Shown piece after piece: positions 1 to 14,804 of a DNA stretch of 59,517 nucleotides; the stretch's first letter is position 1, and every line of letters begins with the position of its first letter. The position numbers and the translations under genes are program-made. This DNA comes from an uncultured Hyphomicrobiales bacterium (GTDB taxonomy: Bacteria > Pseudomonadota > Alphaproteobacteria > Rhizobiales > Xanthobacteraceae): NCBI GenBank assembly GCA_903878085.1, contig CAIRGJ010000041.1, positions 1 to 59,517 of the forward strand, read 5' to 3'. Below the pieces are notes generated by a model, which was not told the origin of the DNA, searched no databases, and saw nothing but the letters and a program-made list of their open reading frames with translations.

Positions 1-2501
<2,501 letters not shown>

Positions 2502-2619
2502 GCGTGACGCCGTGAGTGTCGCGGTGGTGCTGGGCTAGGGGCGATTTGACCCAGCGCAACCGGCTGCGCGCGCCGCCATGTTATCGAGCGAATCTGCGCT
2601 CGCTCGGATATAAGGCAGC

Positions 2620-3819
2620 ATGGCACGCGAAACCACCAAACAGCTGCGCCGGCAGGTCTATCTGGCGCTGGAACAGGGCCCGGTTGGCGAGCGCGTGGCG
2701 GTCGTGACCGACCAACTGTTGATGGCGCTGATCGTCATCAATCTGGTCGCGGTCGCACTCGAGTCGGTTCCCGCCTATGGCGCGCGCTATGGGCTGGTCT
2801 TCGAAGTCATCGAAATCTTTTCGCTGGTCGCGTTCAGCGTCGAATACCTCTTGCGGCTGTGGGGCGCCGTCGAGCACGGCCCGCACCAGCATTTGTCGGG
2901 CACCGCCGCGAGATTGAAATATGCGCTGAGCCCAGCCGGTCTCATCGATTTGATCGCCGTGCTGCCGTTCTGGTTTGCCTTGCTGTTGCCGTCGGATTTT
3001 CGCATCGTGCTGGTGTTCCGCATGGTGCGCTTCTTCAAGATCGCGCGCTATTCGCCGGCGATGCGCTCGCTACTCGACGTGCTGTATCGCGAACGCCGCG
3101 CGCTGTCCGGCTGCCTGGTCATCACGCTTGGCATGGCCATGGTCTCGGCCGCGCTGATGCACCTCGCCGAAAGCCACGTGCAGCCCGACAAGCTCGGCAC
3201 CATTCCCGACGCGCTGTGGTGGTCGATCGTGACCATCGGCACCATCGGTTATGGCGACGTGGTGCCGGTCACCGCGCTCGGCAAGATTATCGCGACCGGC
3301 ACGATTTTTATCGGCCTGATCCTGATGGCGCTGCCGATCGGCATCATCGCCACCGCTTTTTCCGAGCAGATCCACCGCCGCGATTTCATCGTCACGTGGG
3401 GCATGATCGCCAAGGTGCCGCTGTTTGCCGAACTCGACGCCGCCGAGATCGCCGACATCAGTCAGCTTCTGCGCGCGCAACTGGTGGAGCCCGGCGAGGT
3501 GATCGTACGCGAGGGCGACCATGCGCACTCGATGTATTTCATCGCCGCCGGCGAGGTCGAGATGGCGCTGGAGAAGAAGAAGGTCAACCTCGGCACCGGG
3601 CAGTTCTTCGGCGAGGTGGCGATATTGAAGCGCGCGCCGCGCACCGGCACCGCGACGGCGCTGTCGCGCAGCAGTCTGCTGGTGCTGTCGGCGCAGGATC
3701 TGCACGCCTTGATGAAACGCGACCGGCGTATCGCCGAGCGCATCAAGGACACGGTGGAAAAGCGCACCGGGCGGACGGTCGAGCCGGCGAAGCCGGAGGA
3801 GCATGCGGACAAGGCATAA
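2620..3819 (+). CDS. voltage-gated-type K+ channel with C-terminal cyclic-nucleotide-binding domain
   Basis: This 399-residue inner-membrane channel resembles the MloK1 family from Mesorhizobium. Six hydrophobic segments are visible at roughly residues 28-235. The S4-like helix carries Arg/Lys about every third residue (RIVLVFRMVRFFKIAR). The pore loop holds the K+ selectivity filter TIGYGD. A cytoplasmic cNMP-binding domain (about residues 265-375) has the phosphate-binding cassette FGEVAILKRAPRTGTAT, including the Arg expected to contact the cyclic nucleotide. The ATG at 2620 is preceded by an AAGGCAGC-like ribosome site. The gene follows alaS and converges on icd across a bidirectional terminator. 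Function is inferred from family; the ligand (cAMP or cGMP) and physiological role are unknown. Confidence 0.9.
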   Translation: MARETTKQLRRQVYLALEQGPVGERVAVVTDQLLMALIVINLVAVALESVPAYGARYGLVFEVIEIFSLVAFSVEYLLRLWGAVEHGPHQHLSGTAARLKYALSPAGLIDLIAVLPFWFALLLPSDFRIVLVFRMVRFFKIARYSPAMRSLLDVLYRERRALSGCLVITLGMAMVSAALMHLAESHVQPDKLGTIPDALWWSIVTIGTIGYGDVVPVTALGKIIATGTIFIGLILMALPIGIIATAFSEQIHRRDFIVTWGMIAKVPLFAELDAAEIADISQLLRAQLVEPGEVIVREGDHAHSMYFIAAGEVEMALEKKKVNLGTGQFFGEVAILKRAPRTGTATALSRSSLLVLSAQDLHALMKRDRRIAERIKDTVEKRTGRTVEPAKPEEHADKA

Positions 3820-3820
3820 A

Positions 3821-3850
3821 AAAAGCGGCGCGGAATTCTGCGCCGTTTTG
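3821..3850. terminator. bidirectional Rho-independent terminator between channel gene and icd
   Basis: A 6-bp GC stem (CGGCGC at 3826-3831 with GCGCCG at 3840-3845) continues into a shorter inner pairing around GGAATTCT. It is flanked by an A-tract on the left and TTTT on the right, so it can end transcription from both convergent genes. Confidence 0.8.
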
Positions 3851-3872
3851 ATGTCGGGAAGAGACGGAGGCT

Positions 3873-5084
3873 TTACGCCATCGCCTTCTTGAGGTTCTCG
3901 TCGACCTTGTCGAGGAAGCCGGTGGTCGAGAGCCACTCCTGATCGGCGCCGACCAGGAGCGCGAGATCCTTGGTCATGAAACCGGATTCGACGGTGTCGA
4001 CGCAGACCTTCTCCAGCGTCAAGGCGAACTTCGCCAGCGCATCGTTGTTGTCGAGTTTGGCGCGATGGCTAAGGCCGCGGGTCCAGGCGAAGATCGACGC
4101 GATCGAGTTGGTCGACGTCTGCTTGCCCTTCTGATGCTCGCGGTAGTGGCGGGTGACGGTGCCGTGCGCAGCTTCCGATTCCACGATTTTGCCGTCCGGC
4201 GTGGTCAGCACCGAGGTCATCAGGCCGAGCGAGCCAAAGCCCTGCGCCACCACGTCGGACTGCACATCGCCGTCGTAGTTCTTACAGGCCCAGACATAGC
4301 CGCCCGACCATTTCATCGCCGCTGCCACCATGTCGTCGATCAGGCGGTGCTCGTAGGTGATCTTTTTCTTGTCGAACTCGGCCTTGAATTCGTTGTCGAA
4401 GATTTCCTGGAACAGCTCCATGAAGCGGCCGTCATATTGCTTCAGGATGGTGTTCTTGGTGGACAGGTACAGCGGGTAGCCGCGGTTGAGCGCGAAGTTC
4501 ATCGAGGCGCGGGCGAAGTCGCGGATCGAGTCGTCGAGATTGTACATCGCCAAGGCAATGCCGGAGGAGGGCGCCTTGAACACTTCGCGTTCGATCACCT
4601 TGCCGTCATTGCCGACGAACTTCATCGTCAGCGTACCGGCGGTCGGGAACTTGAAATCGGTGGCGCGGTATTGGTCGCCATAGGCGTGGCGGCCGATGAT
4701 GATCGGCTTGGTCCAGCCGGGGACCAGGCGCGGCACGTTCTTGCAGATGATCGGTTCGCGGAAGATGCAGCCGCCGAGGATGTTGCGGATGGTGCCGTTG
4801 GGCGAGCGCCACATCTCCTTGAGCTTGAATTCCTTCACCCGGCCTTCGTCGGGGGTGATGGTGGCGCATTTGACGGCGACGCCGACCTTTTTGGTCATCT
4901 CGGCCGAATCGATGGTGATCTGGTCGTTTGTCTCGTCGCGTTTTTCGACCGAGAGGTCGTAATACAGCAGGTCGATATCGAGATAGGGGTGGATCAGCTT
5001 GTCTTTGATAAGCTTCCAAATAATGCGGGTCATCTCATCGCCGTCCATTTCGACGACGGGATTAGCAACCTTGATCTTCGCCAT
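3873..5084 (-). CDS. icd: NADP-dependent isocitrate dehydrogenase, dimeric eukaryote-like type
   Basis: This TCA-cycle enzyme oxidises isocitrate to 2-oxoglutarate and CO2 with NADP+. The 403-residue protein has the length and sequence of the subfamily II (eukaryote-like) NADP-IDH common in rhizobia: [18 protein letters not shown] near the N-terminus, [10 protein letters not shown] in the substrate region, and [19 protein letters not shown] near the cofactor site. The start at 5084 (MAKIKVANP) is preferred over an in-frame start 30 bp upstream, because AAGGTGG precedes it at suitable spacing and family members begin MAKIKV. A second, unrelated NADP-IDH lies immediately upstream on the same strand, so the cell carries two isozymes for one step. 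Confidence 0.97.
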   Translation of the reverse strand: MAKIKVANPVVEMDGDEMTRIIWKLIKDKLIHPYLDIDLLYYDLSVEKRDETNDQITIDSAEMTKKVGVAVKCATITPDEGRVKEFKLKEMWRSPNGTIRNILGGCIFREPIICKNVPRLVPGWTKPIIIGRHAYGDQYRATDFKFPTAGTLTMKFVGNDGKVIEREVFKAPSSGIALAMYNLDDSIRDFARASMNFALNRGYPLYLSTKNTILKQYDGRFMELFQEIFDNEFKAEFDKKKITYEHRLIDDMVAAAMKWSGGYVWACKNYDGDVQSDVVAQGFGSLGLMTSVLTTPDGKIVESEAAHGTVTRHYREHQKGKQTSTNSIASIFAWTRGLSHRAKLDNNDALAKFALTLEKVCVDTVESGFMTKDLALLVGADQEWLSTTGFLDKVDENLKKAMA

Positions 5085-5185
5085 TTTAAGGAGCCACCTT
5101 TTGCGAGCCGGCATTAGTAAGGGTCGTCGGACCGACGGAAAATTCGGCGCGCGCTCATTGAAGACACCGCAGCCGTGGCGGGCTC

Positions 5186-5214
5186 TATAGCATTGACTTT
5201 CGTGCCGTGAAAAC
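5186..5214 (-). promoter_or_regulatory. candidate icd promoter sharing a motif with the monomeric IDH gene
   Basis: Read on the minus strand, TTTTCAC (5208-5214), 13 bases, then ATGCTATAG (5186-5194) lie about 100 bp upstream of icd. The same arrangement, TTTTAC-N13-ATGCTATAG, occurs upstream of the monomeric IDH gene. CTATAG resembles the alphaproteobacterial -10 CTATAT. The -35 match is weak. Confidence 0.35.
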
Positions 5215-5273
5215 TGGGTTAGCTCGTGAACTTAAGTCGCATCCAGAGGCGCGTGGCTGCGAGCAAGACGCGA

Positions 5274-5313
5274 CGAAAAAGAACCCGCTCGATGAGTTTG
5301 TCATCGAGCGGGT
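5274..5313 (-). terminator. Rho-independent terminator of the monomeric IDH gene
   Basis: A perfect 13-bp stem (5283-5295 pairing 5301-5313, 5-base loop) begins 40 bp after the stop. On the minus strand it is followed by TTCTTTTTCG, a classic intrinsic terminator. It separates this gene from the downstream icd. Confidence 0.92.
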
Positions 5314-5352
5314 CATGGTCTCGCGGACGCCCGCTTTGCGCGGACGAGGGCG

Positions 5353-9061
<3,709 letters not shown>

Positions 9062-9066
9062 CCGTT

Positions 9067-9146
9067 CGTCCCCGCGAAAACGGGGATCCAGGGCGGCATT
9101 CCTGATTTCTATTGTGACACTGGATTCCCGCTTGCGCGGGAATGAG
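9067..9146. repeat. inverted pair of REP-like palindromes
   Basis: Two copies of a palindromic unit face each other. The first is GTCCCCGCGAAAACGGGGATC-type (stem 9070-9074/9081-9085) ending ATCCAG. The second starts CTGGATTCCCGC with stem 9125-9131/9136-9142. They lie between the methyltransferase and the HpcH gene, which converge. Such units are abundant in Bradyrhizobiaceae intergenic DNA and may act as a weak bidirectional terminator. Confidence 0.7.
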
Positions 9147-9169
9147 CGGAATTCGGATTCGCGCGGCGA

Positions 9170-9940
9170 TTAGCCCTTTAGCGCCTTGACCTGCGCGGCG
9201 GCTGCCTCACGCACCAGGCCATGATCACTGCCAACCGCGATGAAGCGGAAGCCGCGTTTGGCCATCGCCTTGGCGCGCTCGGCGTCGCGGCAATAGATGC
9301 CGGGGATTTTGCCGGCTTTGGTCGCCGCGGCGCAAATTTTGTCGATGGCGCGCTCGACCTCGGGCGCGGTGACGTCCTGCGCCTTGCCGCCGCTCAACGC
9401 GGTCGACAAATCATACGGCCCGACGAACAGCGCATCGATGCCGGGCGTGCCTGCGATCACGTCCATATTATCGAGGGCGGTGGCGGTTTCGATCATGGCC
9501 AGCGTCAGCGTGCCGTCATTGGCCTCGCGCAAGTAATCGACCGCCACCGTCTTGGCTTGCAGCACCATGGCGCGCTGCGGGCCCCAACTGCGCTCGCCGA
9601 GCGGCGGATATTTCGCGGCATTGGCGAACTGGCGCGCATCGGCGACGGTATTGATCATCGGCGCGATGATCGCCTCGGCGCCGAAGTCGAGCGCGCGGGA
9701 CACGAAAGCGAAATCGGCGAGGGGAACGCGCACGACGGGCGTGCTGCCGGCATTATGCAGGGCGCCGATGCCGGCGATGACGCCGTTCAGGTCCCACAGG
9801 CCATGTTGGGCATCGAACACCGCGCAGGCATAGCCTTCGCGCGCGATGGTCTCGGCGACGACCGGCGAGCCGAGGTTGCACCAGGCCGAGAACACCGTCT
9901 CGCCCGCGCGAAGCCTTCGGGCGAGCTCGAACGGCGGCAC
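9170..9940 (-). CDS. HpcH/HpaI-family aldolase (2-oxo acid class II aldolase)
   Basis: This 256-residue member of the HpcH/HpaI aldolase/citrate lyase family carries out retro-aldol cleavage of 4-hydroxy-2-oxo acids using a divalent metal. The sequence shows the family landmarks: the AWCNLGSPVVAETIAREGYACAVFDAQHG opening, TPVVRVPLADFAFVSRALDFGAEAIIAPM, and the metal-ligand region IETATALDNMDVIAGTPGIDALFVGPYDLS. The start at 9940 lies one base after the stop of the upstream DUF1476 gene, so the two are probably co-transcribed. The substrate (HHED-type or simpler 4-hydroxy-2-oxo acids) cannot be decided from sequence. Confidence 0.9.
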   Translation of the reverse strand: MPPFELARRLRAGETVFSAWCNLGSPVVAETIAREGYACAVFDAQHGLWDLNGVIAGIGALHNAGSTPVVRVPLADFAFVSRALDFGAEAIIAPMINTVADARQFANAAKYPPLGERSWGPQRAMVLQAKTVAVDYLREANDGTLTLAMIETATALDNMDVIAGTPGIDALFVGPYDLSTALSGGKAQDVTAPEVERAIDKICAAATKAGKIPGIYCRDAERAKAMAKRGFRFIAVGSDHGLVREAAAAQVKALKG

Positions 9941-9941
9941 G

Positions 9942-10265
9942 TCAGCCGCTCTGCTTGATCTGCGCGACCGCCTGCGCCATCAGCTCATCCATCGCGGCGC
10001 GGATCTCGGCGTCGGCCAAGGCGACCTTCTTGTCGTCGAAATCCTTGCGGATTTTCCTAAATACGTCGTGGTCGCCGGCTTCCTCGAAGTCCGAGACCAC
10101 CACTTCCTTGGCGTAGGCGTCGGCTTCCGGCCCCGACAGGCCGAGCTTTGCCGCCGCCCAGAGGCCGAGCAGCTTGTTGCGGCGCGCGTTCGCCTTGAAC
10201 TGGAGTTCCTCATCGTGCGCGAACTTCTTTTCGAAGCCGTCTTCGCGCTTGTCGAATGTGGTCAT
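9942..10265 (-). CDS. DUF1476 protein, F1-ATPase inhibitor zeta subunit family
   Basis: This 107-residue acidic helical protein matches DUF1476 along its whole length (MTTFDKREDGFEKKFAHDEE start, FKANARRNKLLGLWAA, and LADAEIRAAMDELMAQA near the end). In Paracoccus the family member is the zeta subunit, which binds F1-ATPase and blocks reverse ATP hydrolysis. The N-terminal inhibitory stretch TFDKREDGFEKKFAHDEEL is intact here. The gene is divergent from purC and leads a likely two-gene unit with the HpcH aldolase, a pairing whose meaning is unclear. Confidence 0.9.
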   Translation of the reverse strand: MTTFDKREDGFEKKFAHDEELQFKANARRNKLLGLWAAAKLGLSGPEADAYAKEVVVSDFEEAGDHDVFRKIRKDFDDKKVALADAEIRAAMDELMAQAVAQIKQSG

Positions 10266-10310
10266 GCCGCCCTCGTTGTTAATCGTGCATCATCCTTTCG
10301 GACGATGCAG

Positions 10311-10322
10311 TTACATATGTAA
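10311..10322. promoter_or_regulatory. 12-bp palindrome upstream of the DUF1476 gene
   Basis: TTACATATGTAA is a perfect palindrome 46 bp upstream of the DUF1476 start, in the 330-bp divergent region shared with purC. It is a possible operator. No matching regulator is recognised. Confidence 0.25.
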
Positions 10323-10478
10323 AGATCGCTTACGCACATTCACTGTTGCGCCTTGCATATCGCTGTGCCAGCGTCAAGGCAACCTCCGCGCGGGTTTTCT
10401 TAGGCGTATTGCGAAGTGGAAAACGAAGGAGTAGCTCAATTGTGCTGACCTGGCCGATCGGCTAGGTTCGCGAAGTGC

Positions 10479-10514
10479 CCGGACCTTTCGTCGCAGTAAG
10501 CGTAAAGTGTCCGG
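10479..10514 (+). promoter_or_regulatory. hairpin in the purC upstream region
   Basis: CCGGACCTTT (10479-10488) pairs with AAAG-T-GTCCGG (10504-10514) with one bulged base, 82 bp before purC. It could be a leader structure. I see no clear purine-riboswitch core in the 10266-10595 gap, and no other gene in it. Confidence 0.3.
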
Positions 10515-10595
10515 TCCCGCCGCCGCGGATTCGTTAAGTCACTAACAGGAGCCACGGCACATCCGATGGACTTTCAAAAACCACGGTACACCCCG

Positions 10596-11362
10596 ATGAG
10601 TCGCCGCCGCCGCATTTACGAAGGCAAGGCGAAGGTCCTCTATGAGGGTCCCGAGCCGGGTACTTTGATTCAGCACTTCAAGGACGACGCCACCGCCTTC
10701 AATGCCAAAAAGCATGAAGTGATCGAGGGCAAGGGCGTCCTGAACAACCGCATCTCGGAATACATATTCCAGCACCTCAACGATATCGGGGTGCCGACGC
10801 ATTTCATCCGCCGGCTCAACATGCGCGAGCAGTTGATCCGCGAGGTCGAGATCATTCCGCTGGAGGTCGTGGTGCGTAACGTTGCGGCGGGTTCGCTGGC
10901 GACGCGGCTCGGCATCGACGAGGGGACGCAACTCCCGCGTTCGATCATCGAGTTCTATTACAAGAACGACAAGCTCAACGACCCGATGGTGTCCGAAGAG
11001 CACATTACCGCCTTCGGCTGGGCGAGCCCCCAGGAAATCGACGACATCATGGCGCTGGCCATCAGGGTCAACGACTTCCTGTCCGGCCTGTTCCTCGGCG
11101 TCGGCATCCGCCTGGTCGATTTCAAGATGGAAACCGGCCGGTTGTGGGAAAACGACGTGATGCGCATTGTCGTGGCCGACGAGATTTCGCCCGATAGCTG
11201 CCGTTTGTGGGATATCAAGACCACGACAAGCTCGACAAGGACCGCTTTCGCCGCGATCTCGGCGGGCTGGTGGAGGCCTATACCGAGGTCGCCAAGCGCC
11301 TCGGCATCGTCGCCGAGGGCGAGCGGCCGCAGGGCTCCGGCCCGGTTCTGGTCAAGAGCTAG
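10596..11362 (+). CDS. purC: SAICAR synthetase PurC, interrupted by a 1-bp frameshift
   Basis: PurC joins aspartate to CAIR with ATP in purine synthesis. Codons 1-209 read a normal alphaproteobacterial PurC ([49 protein letters not shown]). After the ACC codon at 11220-11222 the frame is wrong. Restoring one A (AAC GAC AAG instead of ACG ACA AGC) gives [20 protein letters not shown] through GSGPVLVKS and a TAG at 11360-11362, a 255-residue protein of normal length. As given, translation would run to 11453 with a scrambled tail. Because the gene is normally essential for prototrophy and the rest is intact, a sequencing indel is likelier than a true null. An ATG at 10566 adds ten residues, but the family starts at 10596. 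It heads the purC-S-Q-L set. Confidence 0.93.
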
Positions 11363-11415
11363 GTATTCGCGAGGACTGCCTTTTTTGCAGTTCTGCCCTT
11401 TGGCATGTGAATTAC

Positions 11416-11444
11416 CCGAAGCCCGGTCTTGTGCCGGGCTTCGG
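11416..11444. repeat. REP-like hairpin between purC and purS
   Basis: An 11-bp perfect stem (CCGAAGCCCGG at 11416-11426 with CCGGGCTTCGG at 11434-11444) encloses a 7-base loop TCTTGTG. The core GCCCGG-TCTTGTG-CCGGGC is nearly the same as in the element between purQ and purL. There is no T-tract, so it is more likely an mRNA-stability or processing element than a terminator. Confidence 0.7.
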
Positions 11445-11463
11445 CGTCTCTAGGTTACGAATC

Positions 11464-11706
11464 ATGAAAGCGCGCGTCACCGTCACCCTGAAAACCGGCA
11501 TTCTCGATCCGCAAGGCAAGGCGATCGAGGGCGCTTTGCGCTCGCTCGGCATCGAGGGGGTCGCTTCGGTGCGCCAGGGCAAGGTGTTCGACATCGAAAT
11601 CGAGGGCGCCGACCCGGCCAAGGCCGAGGCGCTGCTCAAGCAGGCCGCCGACAAGCTGCTGGCCAATACCGTGATCGAGAATTACCGGGTTGAGGTTGTG
11701 GGATGA
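11464..11706 (+). CDS. purS: FGAM synthase small subunit PurS
   Basis: This 80-residue protein bridges PurL and PurQ in the three-part formylglycinamidine synthase. It begins [29 protein letters not shown] and ends [13 protein letters not shown], covering the whole PurS domain. Its stop is seven bases before the purQ start, so translation is probably coupled. The gap back to purC holds a hairpin. Confidence 0.96.
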   Translation: MKARVTVTLKTGILDPQGKAIEGALRSLGIEGVASVRQGKVFDIEIEGADPAKAEALLKQAADKLLANTVIENYRVEVVG

Positions 11707-11713
11707 GGGCGCG

Positions 11714-12415
11714 ATGAAAGCCGCCGTCGTCGTTTTCCCCGGGATTAACCGCGAGCGCGACATGGCGCGCACGCTGAAACTCGTCTCGGGCGTTGAGCCC
11801 GCGATGGTGTGGCACGCCGATACGCAATTGCCGGCCGGCACCGACCTGGTGGTCATCCCCGGCGGCTTTTCCTACGGCGATTATCTGCGCTGTGGTGCCA
11901 TCGCGGCGCGTGCGCCGATCATGGACGCGGTGCGGGCTCACGCCGGCAAAGGCGGGCTGACGCTCGGCGTCTGCAACGGATTCCAGATTTTGTGCGAAGC
12001 GGGGCTGTTGCCGGGCGTGCTGATGCGCAACGCGCAACTGCGCTTCATTTGCCGCGACGTCTATCTCAAGGTTGAGCGCTCCGACACGCCGTTCACCCGC
12101 GGCTACAATGCGGGCCAAGTGATCCGCGTGCCGGTGGCGCATGGCGAGGGCAATTACATCGCCGACGGCGAGACCATCGCGCGGCTGGAAGGCGAGGGCC
12201 GGGTGATTTTCCGCTACGCCTCGCCGGACGGCATGATCGACCCGAACTGGAACCACAACGGCGCCATCAACGGCATTGCCGGCATCGTCAGCGAGCGCGG
12301 CAACGTGCTGGGCATGATGCCGCACCCGGAAAATCACGTCGAAGCCGCGATCGGCCGCACCGACGGGCGTGGGCTGTTCGCGGGATTGGCGGACGCGCTG
12401 AAACGGGCGGCGTAA
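11714..12415 (+). CDS. purQ: FGAM synthase glutaminase subunit PurQ
   Basis: This 233-residue class I glutamine amidotransferase supplies ammonia to PurL. The nucleophile Cys lies in [10 protein letters not shown] and the His/Glu of the triad in MMPHPENH. The N-terminal [11 protein letters not shown] differs slightly from the common FPGSN. ATG 11714 ([10 protein letters not shown]) follows purS closely; an upstream in-frame start at 11690 would overlap purS. It is followed by a repeat element and then purL. Confidence 0.97.
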   Translation: MKAAVVVFPGINRERDMARTLKLVSGVEPAMVWHADTQLPAGTDLVVIPGGFSYGDYLRCGAIAARAPIMDAVRAHAGKGGLTLGVCNGFQILCEAGLLPGVLMRNAQLRFICRDVYLKVERSDTPFTRGYNAGQVIRVPVAHGEGNYIADGETIARLEGEGRVIFRYASPDGMIDPNWNHNGAINGIAGIVSERGNVLGMMPHPENHVEAAIGRTDGRGLFAGLADALKRAA

Positions 12416-12422
12416 GTGATTT

Positions 12423-12548
12423 CGTCATGCCCGACCTTGTGCCGGGCATCCACGTCTTTCGGGACGCGATTGGAAATTAAGACGTAGATGGCCGGGACAT
12501 AGGCGAGCGAAGCGACGCCGTCCTTTGGACGGCTATACTGGCCATGAC
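12423..12548. repeat. two inverted REP-like units upstream of purL
   Basis: The left unit (12423-12458) reads CGTCATGCCCG...CGGGCATCCACGTCTT with a stem at 12427-12433/12443-12449. The right unit (12479-12548) is its inverse, AAGACGTAGATGGCCGGGACA...GGCCATGAC, and carries an inserted small hairpin (GCCGTCC 12517-12523 with GGACGGC 12527-12533). The element fills most of the purQ-purL gap. It explains the open frame upstream of the real purL start. Confidence 0.75.
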
Positions 12549-12581
12549 AGAGAAATAGACAGTGGAAAAGTTGATAAGCCA

Positions 12582-14804
12582 GTGACTGCCAACAACATCA
12601 AAATCACCCCCGAACTGGTCGCCGAGCACGGCCTCAAGGCCGACGAGTACAAGCGGCTGCTCGACCTCATCGGCCGCGAGCCGACGCTGACCGAACTCGG
12701 CATCTTCTCGGCGATGTGGAACGAGCACTGCTCGTACAAGTCCTCCAAGGTCCATCTGCGCACGCTGCCGACCAAGGGTCCGCACGTGATCCAGGGCCCC
12801 GGCGAGAACGCCGGCGTCATCGATATCGGCGATGGGCTGGCCTGCGTGTTCAAGATGGAGAGCCACAACCACCCCAGCTATATCGAGCCGTATCAGGGCG
12901 CCGCCACCGGCGTCGGCGGCATCTTACGCGACGTGTTCACGATGGGCGCACGGCCGATCGCCTGTCTCAATGCCTTGAGCTTCGGCGCGCCGGGGCATCC
13001 TAAGACCCGGCATCTGGTCGGTGGCGTGGTCGCCGGCATCGGCGGTTACGGCAATTCATTCGGCGTGCCGACGGTCGGCGGCTCGGTGCGCTTTCATGCG
13101 CGCTATGACGGCAACTGCCTGGTCAACGCCATGGCGGTCGGCATCGCGGAGAAGGACAAGATTTTCTACGCCGCGGCGTCGGGCGTCGGCATGCCGATCG
13201 TTTATCTCGGCTCCAAGACCGGACGCGACGGCATCCACGGCGCCTCGATGGCCTCCGCCGAATTCGACGACGATAGCGACGAGAAGCGCCCCACTGTGCA
13301 GGTCGGCGATCCGTTTGCCGAAAAACTGCTGCTCGAGGCCTGCCTCGAGATCATGCACAAAGGCTGCGTGATCGCGATCCAGGATATGGGCGCGGCCGGG
13401 CTGACCTCGTCGGCGACGGAAATGGGCGCCAAAGGCGATCTCGGCGTCACGCTCGATCTCGACAAGGTGCCGTGCCGCGAAGAGAACATGACGGCCTACG
13501 AGATGATGCTGTCGGAGAGCCAGGAGCGCATGCTCATGGTGCTCAAGCCCGAAAAGGAAAAGGAAGCCGAAGCGATCTTCCGCAAATGGGGGCTCGATTT
13601 CGCGGTGATCGGCGAGACCAACGCCAGCAAGCGCTTCGTCGTGCGCCACAAGGGCGAGGTGATGGCCGACCTGCCGATCAAGGAACTCGGCGACTCAGCG
13701 CCGGAATACAAACGGCCCTTCGTCAGCGCCGCCAAGCTGCTGGTGATCGATGCCGATGACGTCAAGGCGCAGGCCGGCATTGCCGACGCGCTGGAATGGC
13801 TGCTCGCGACGCCCGACCTGTGCTCTAAGCGCTGGGTCTGGGAGCAATACGACCACATCATCGGCGGCAACACCGTGCAGCGCCCGGGCGGCGACGCCGC
13901 CGTGGTGCGCGTCGAGGAAGGACCGAAGGGCCTGGCGCTCACCACCGACGTGACGCCGCGTTATTGCGAGGCCGATCCGTTCGAAGGCGGCAAGCAGGCG
14001 GTGGCGGAATGCTGGCGCAATCTCACCGCGGTGGGCGCAACACCGCTCGCCATCACCGATAATCTCAATTTCGGCAATCCGGAACGGCCCGAGATCATGG
14101 GCCAGTTCGTAGGAGCAGTGCGCGGCATCGGCGAAGCCTGCAAGGTGCTCGACTTCCCGGTCGTGTCCGGCAACGTGTCGCTCTACAACGAGACCAATGG
14201 CAAGGCGATCCTGCCGACGCCGTCGATCGGCGGCGTTGGGCTGATCGACGATTTCACCAAATCGGCGACGCTGGCGTTCAAGCGCGAAGGCGAAACCATC
14301 CTGCTGGTCGGCGAGACGACCGGCTGGCTCGGCCAGTCGATGTATATGCGCGAGCTGTGCAGCCGCGAGGAGGGCGCGCCGCCGCCGGTCGACCTGATCG
14401 AGGAGCGCGAGAACGGCGACTTCGTCCGTGCGTTGATTCTCGACGGCACGGCGACCGCGGTGCACGACCTGTCCGACGGCGGGCTGGCGGTGGCGATGGC
14501 GGAGATGGCGATGGCCGGAAGCGTCGGCGCCAAGCTCGACGACGCGCCCGACGATATTCCGGCGCATGCCTTTTGGTTCGGCGAAGATCAGGCGCGCTAT
14601 TTGATGACGGTGCCGGCGGCCAAGGCCAAGGCCGTGATCGACCGCGCCCGCAATGCCAGCGTGCTGGTGTCGCGCATCGGCACCACCGGCGGCGACACGC
14701 TGGTGCTGCCGGGCGAGCGCGCGATCCCGCTCGCCGCCTTGCACGACAAGTTCGAAGGCTGGCTGCCCGGCTATATGGCCGGCGAGCCGCCCGCGGTGGT
14801 CTAA
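12582..14804 (+). CDS. purL: FGAM synthase large subunit PurL
   Basis: PurL converts FGAR to FGAM using ATP and ammonia delivered by PurQ. The 740-residue product has the length of the small PurL type that works with PurS and PurQ. It shows [11 protein letters not shown] at the N-terminus, MESHNHPS with the catalytic His, [12 protein letters not shown], and a second AIR-synthase-like half with DNLNFGNPE and [12 protein letters not shown]. The GTG at 12582 is chosen because the frame upstream lies inside a repeat element; the TTG at 12525 would give a family-atypical extension. The stop abuts the stop of the convergent Cys-rich gene with no spacer. Confidence 0.96.
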   Translation: MTANNIKITPELVAEHGLKADEYKRLLDLIGREPTLTELGIFSAMWNEHCSYKSSKVHLRTLPTKGPHVIQGPGENAGVIDIGDGLACVFKMESHNHPSYIEPYQGAATGVGGILRDVFTMGARPIACLNALSFGAPGHPKTRHLVGGVVAGIGGYGNSFGVPTVGGSVRFHARYDGNCLVNAMAVGIAEKDKIFYAAASGVGMPIVYLGSKTGRDGIHGASMASAEFDDDSDEKRPTVQVGDPFAEKLLLEACLEIMHKGCVIAIQDMGAAGLTSSATEMGAKGDLGVTLDLDKVPCREENMTAYEMMLSESQERMLMVLKPEKEKEAEAIFRKWGLDFAVIGETNASKRFVVRHKGEVMADLPIKELGDSAPEYKRPFVSAAKLLVIDADDVKAQAGIADALEWLLATPDLCSKRWVWEQYDHIIGGNTVQRPGGDAAVVRVEEGPKGLALTTDVTPRYCEADPFEGGKQAVAECWRNLTAVGATPLAITDNLNFGNPERPEIMGQFVGAVRGIGEACKVLDFPVVSGNVSLYNETNGKAILPTPSIGGVGLIDDFTKSATLAFKREGETILLVGETTGWLGQSMYMRELCSREEGAPPPVDLIEERENGDFVRALILDGTATAVHDLSDGGLAVAMAEMAMAGSVGAKLDDAPDDIPAHAFWFGEDQARYLMTVPAAKAKAVIDRARNASVLVSRIGTTGGDTLVLPGERAIPLAALHDKFEGWLPGYMAGEPPAVV

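Noticed and set aside
4065-5117. 350-codon open frame antisense to icd
   Set aside because: It is a GC-rich shadow of a firmly identified gene, with repetitive His/Arg/Gly composition and no family resemblance.
10430-10490. tRNA-like stretch (GGAGTAGCTCAATTG...GGTTCGCG)
   Set aside because: No D-stem partner, no acceptor pairing and no proper anticodon arm could be formed.
12525-12581. TTG start for purL at 12525
   Set aside because: The first part of this extension lies inside the inverted repeat element, and all of it is foreign to PurL proteins.
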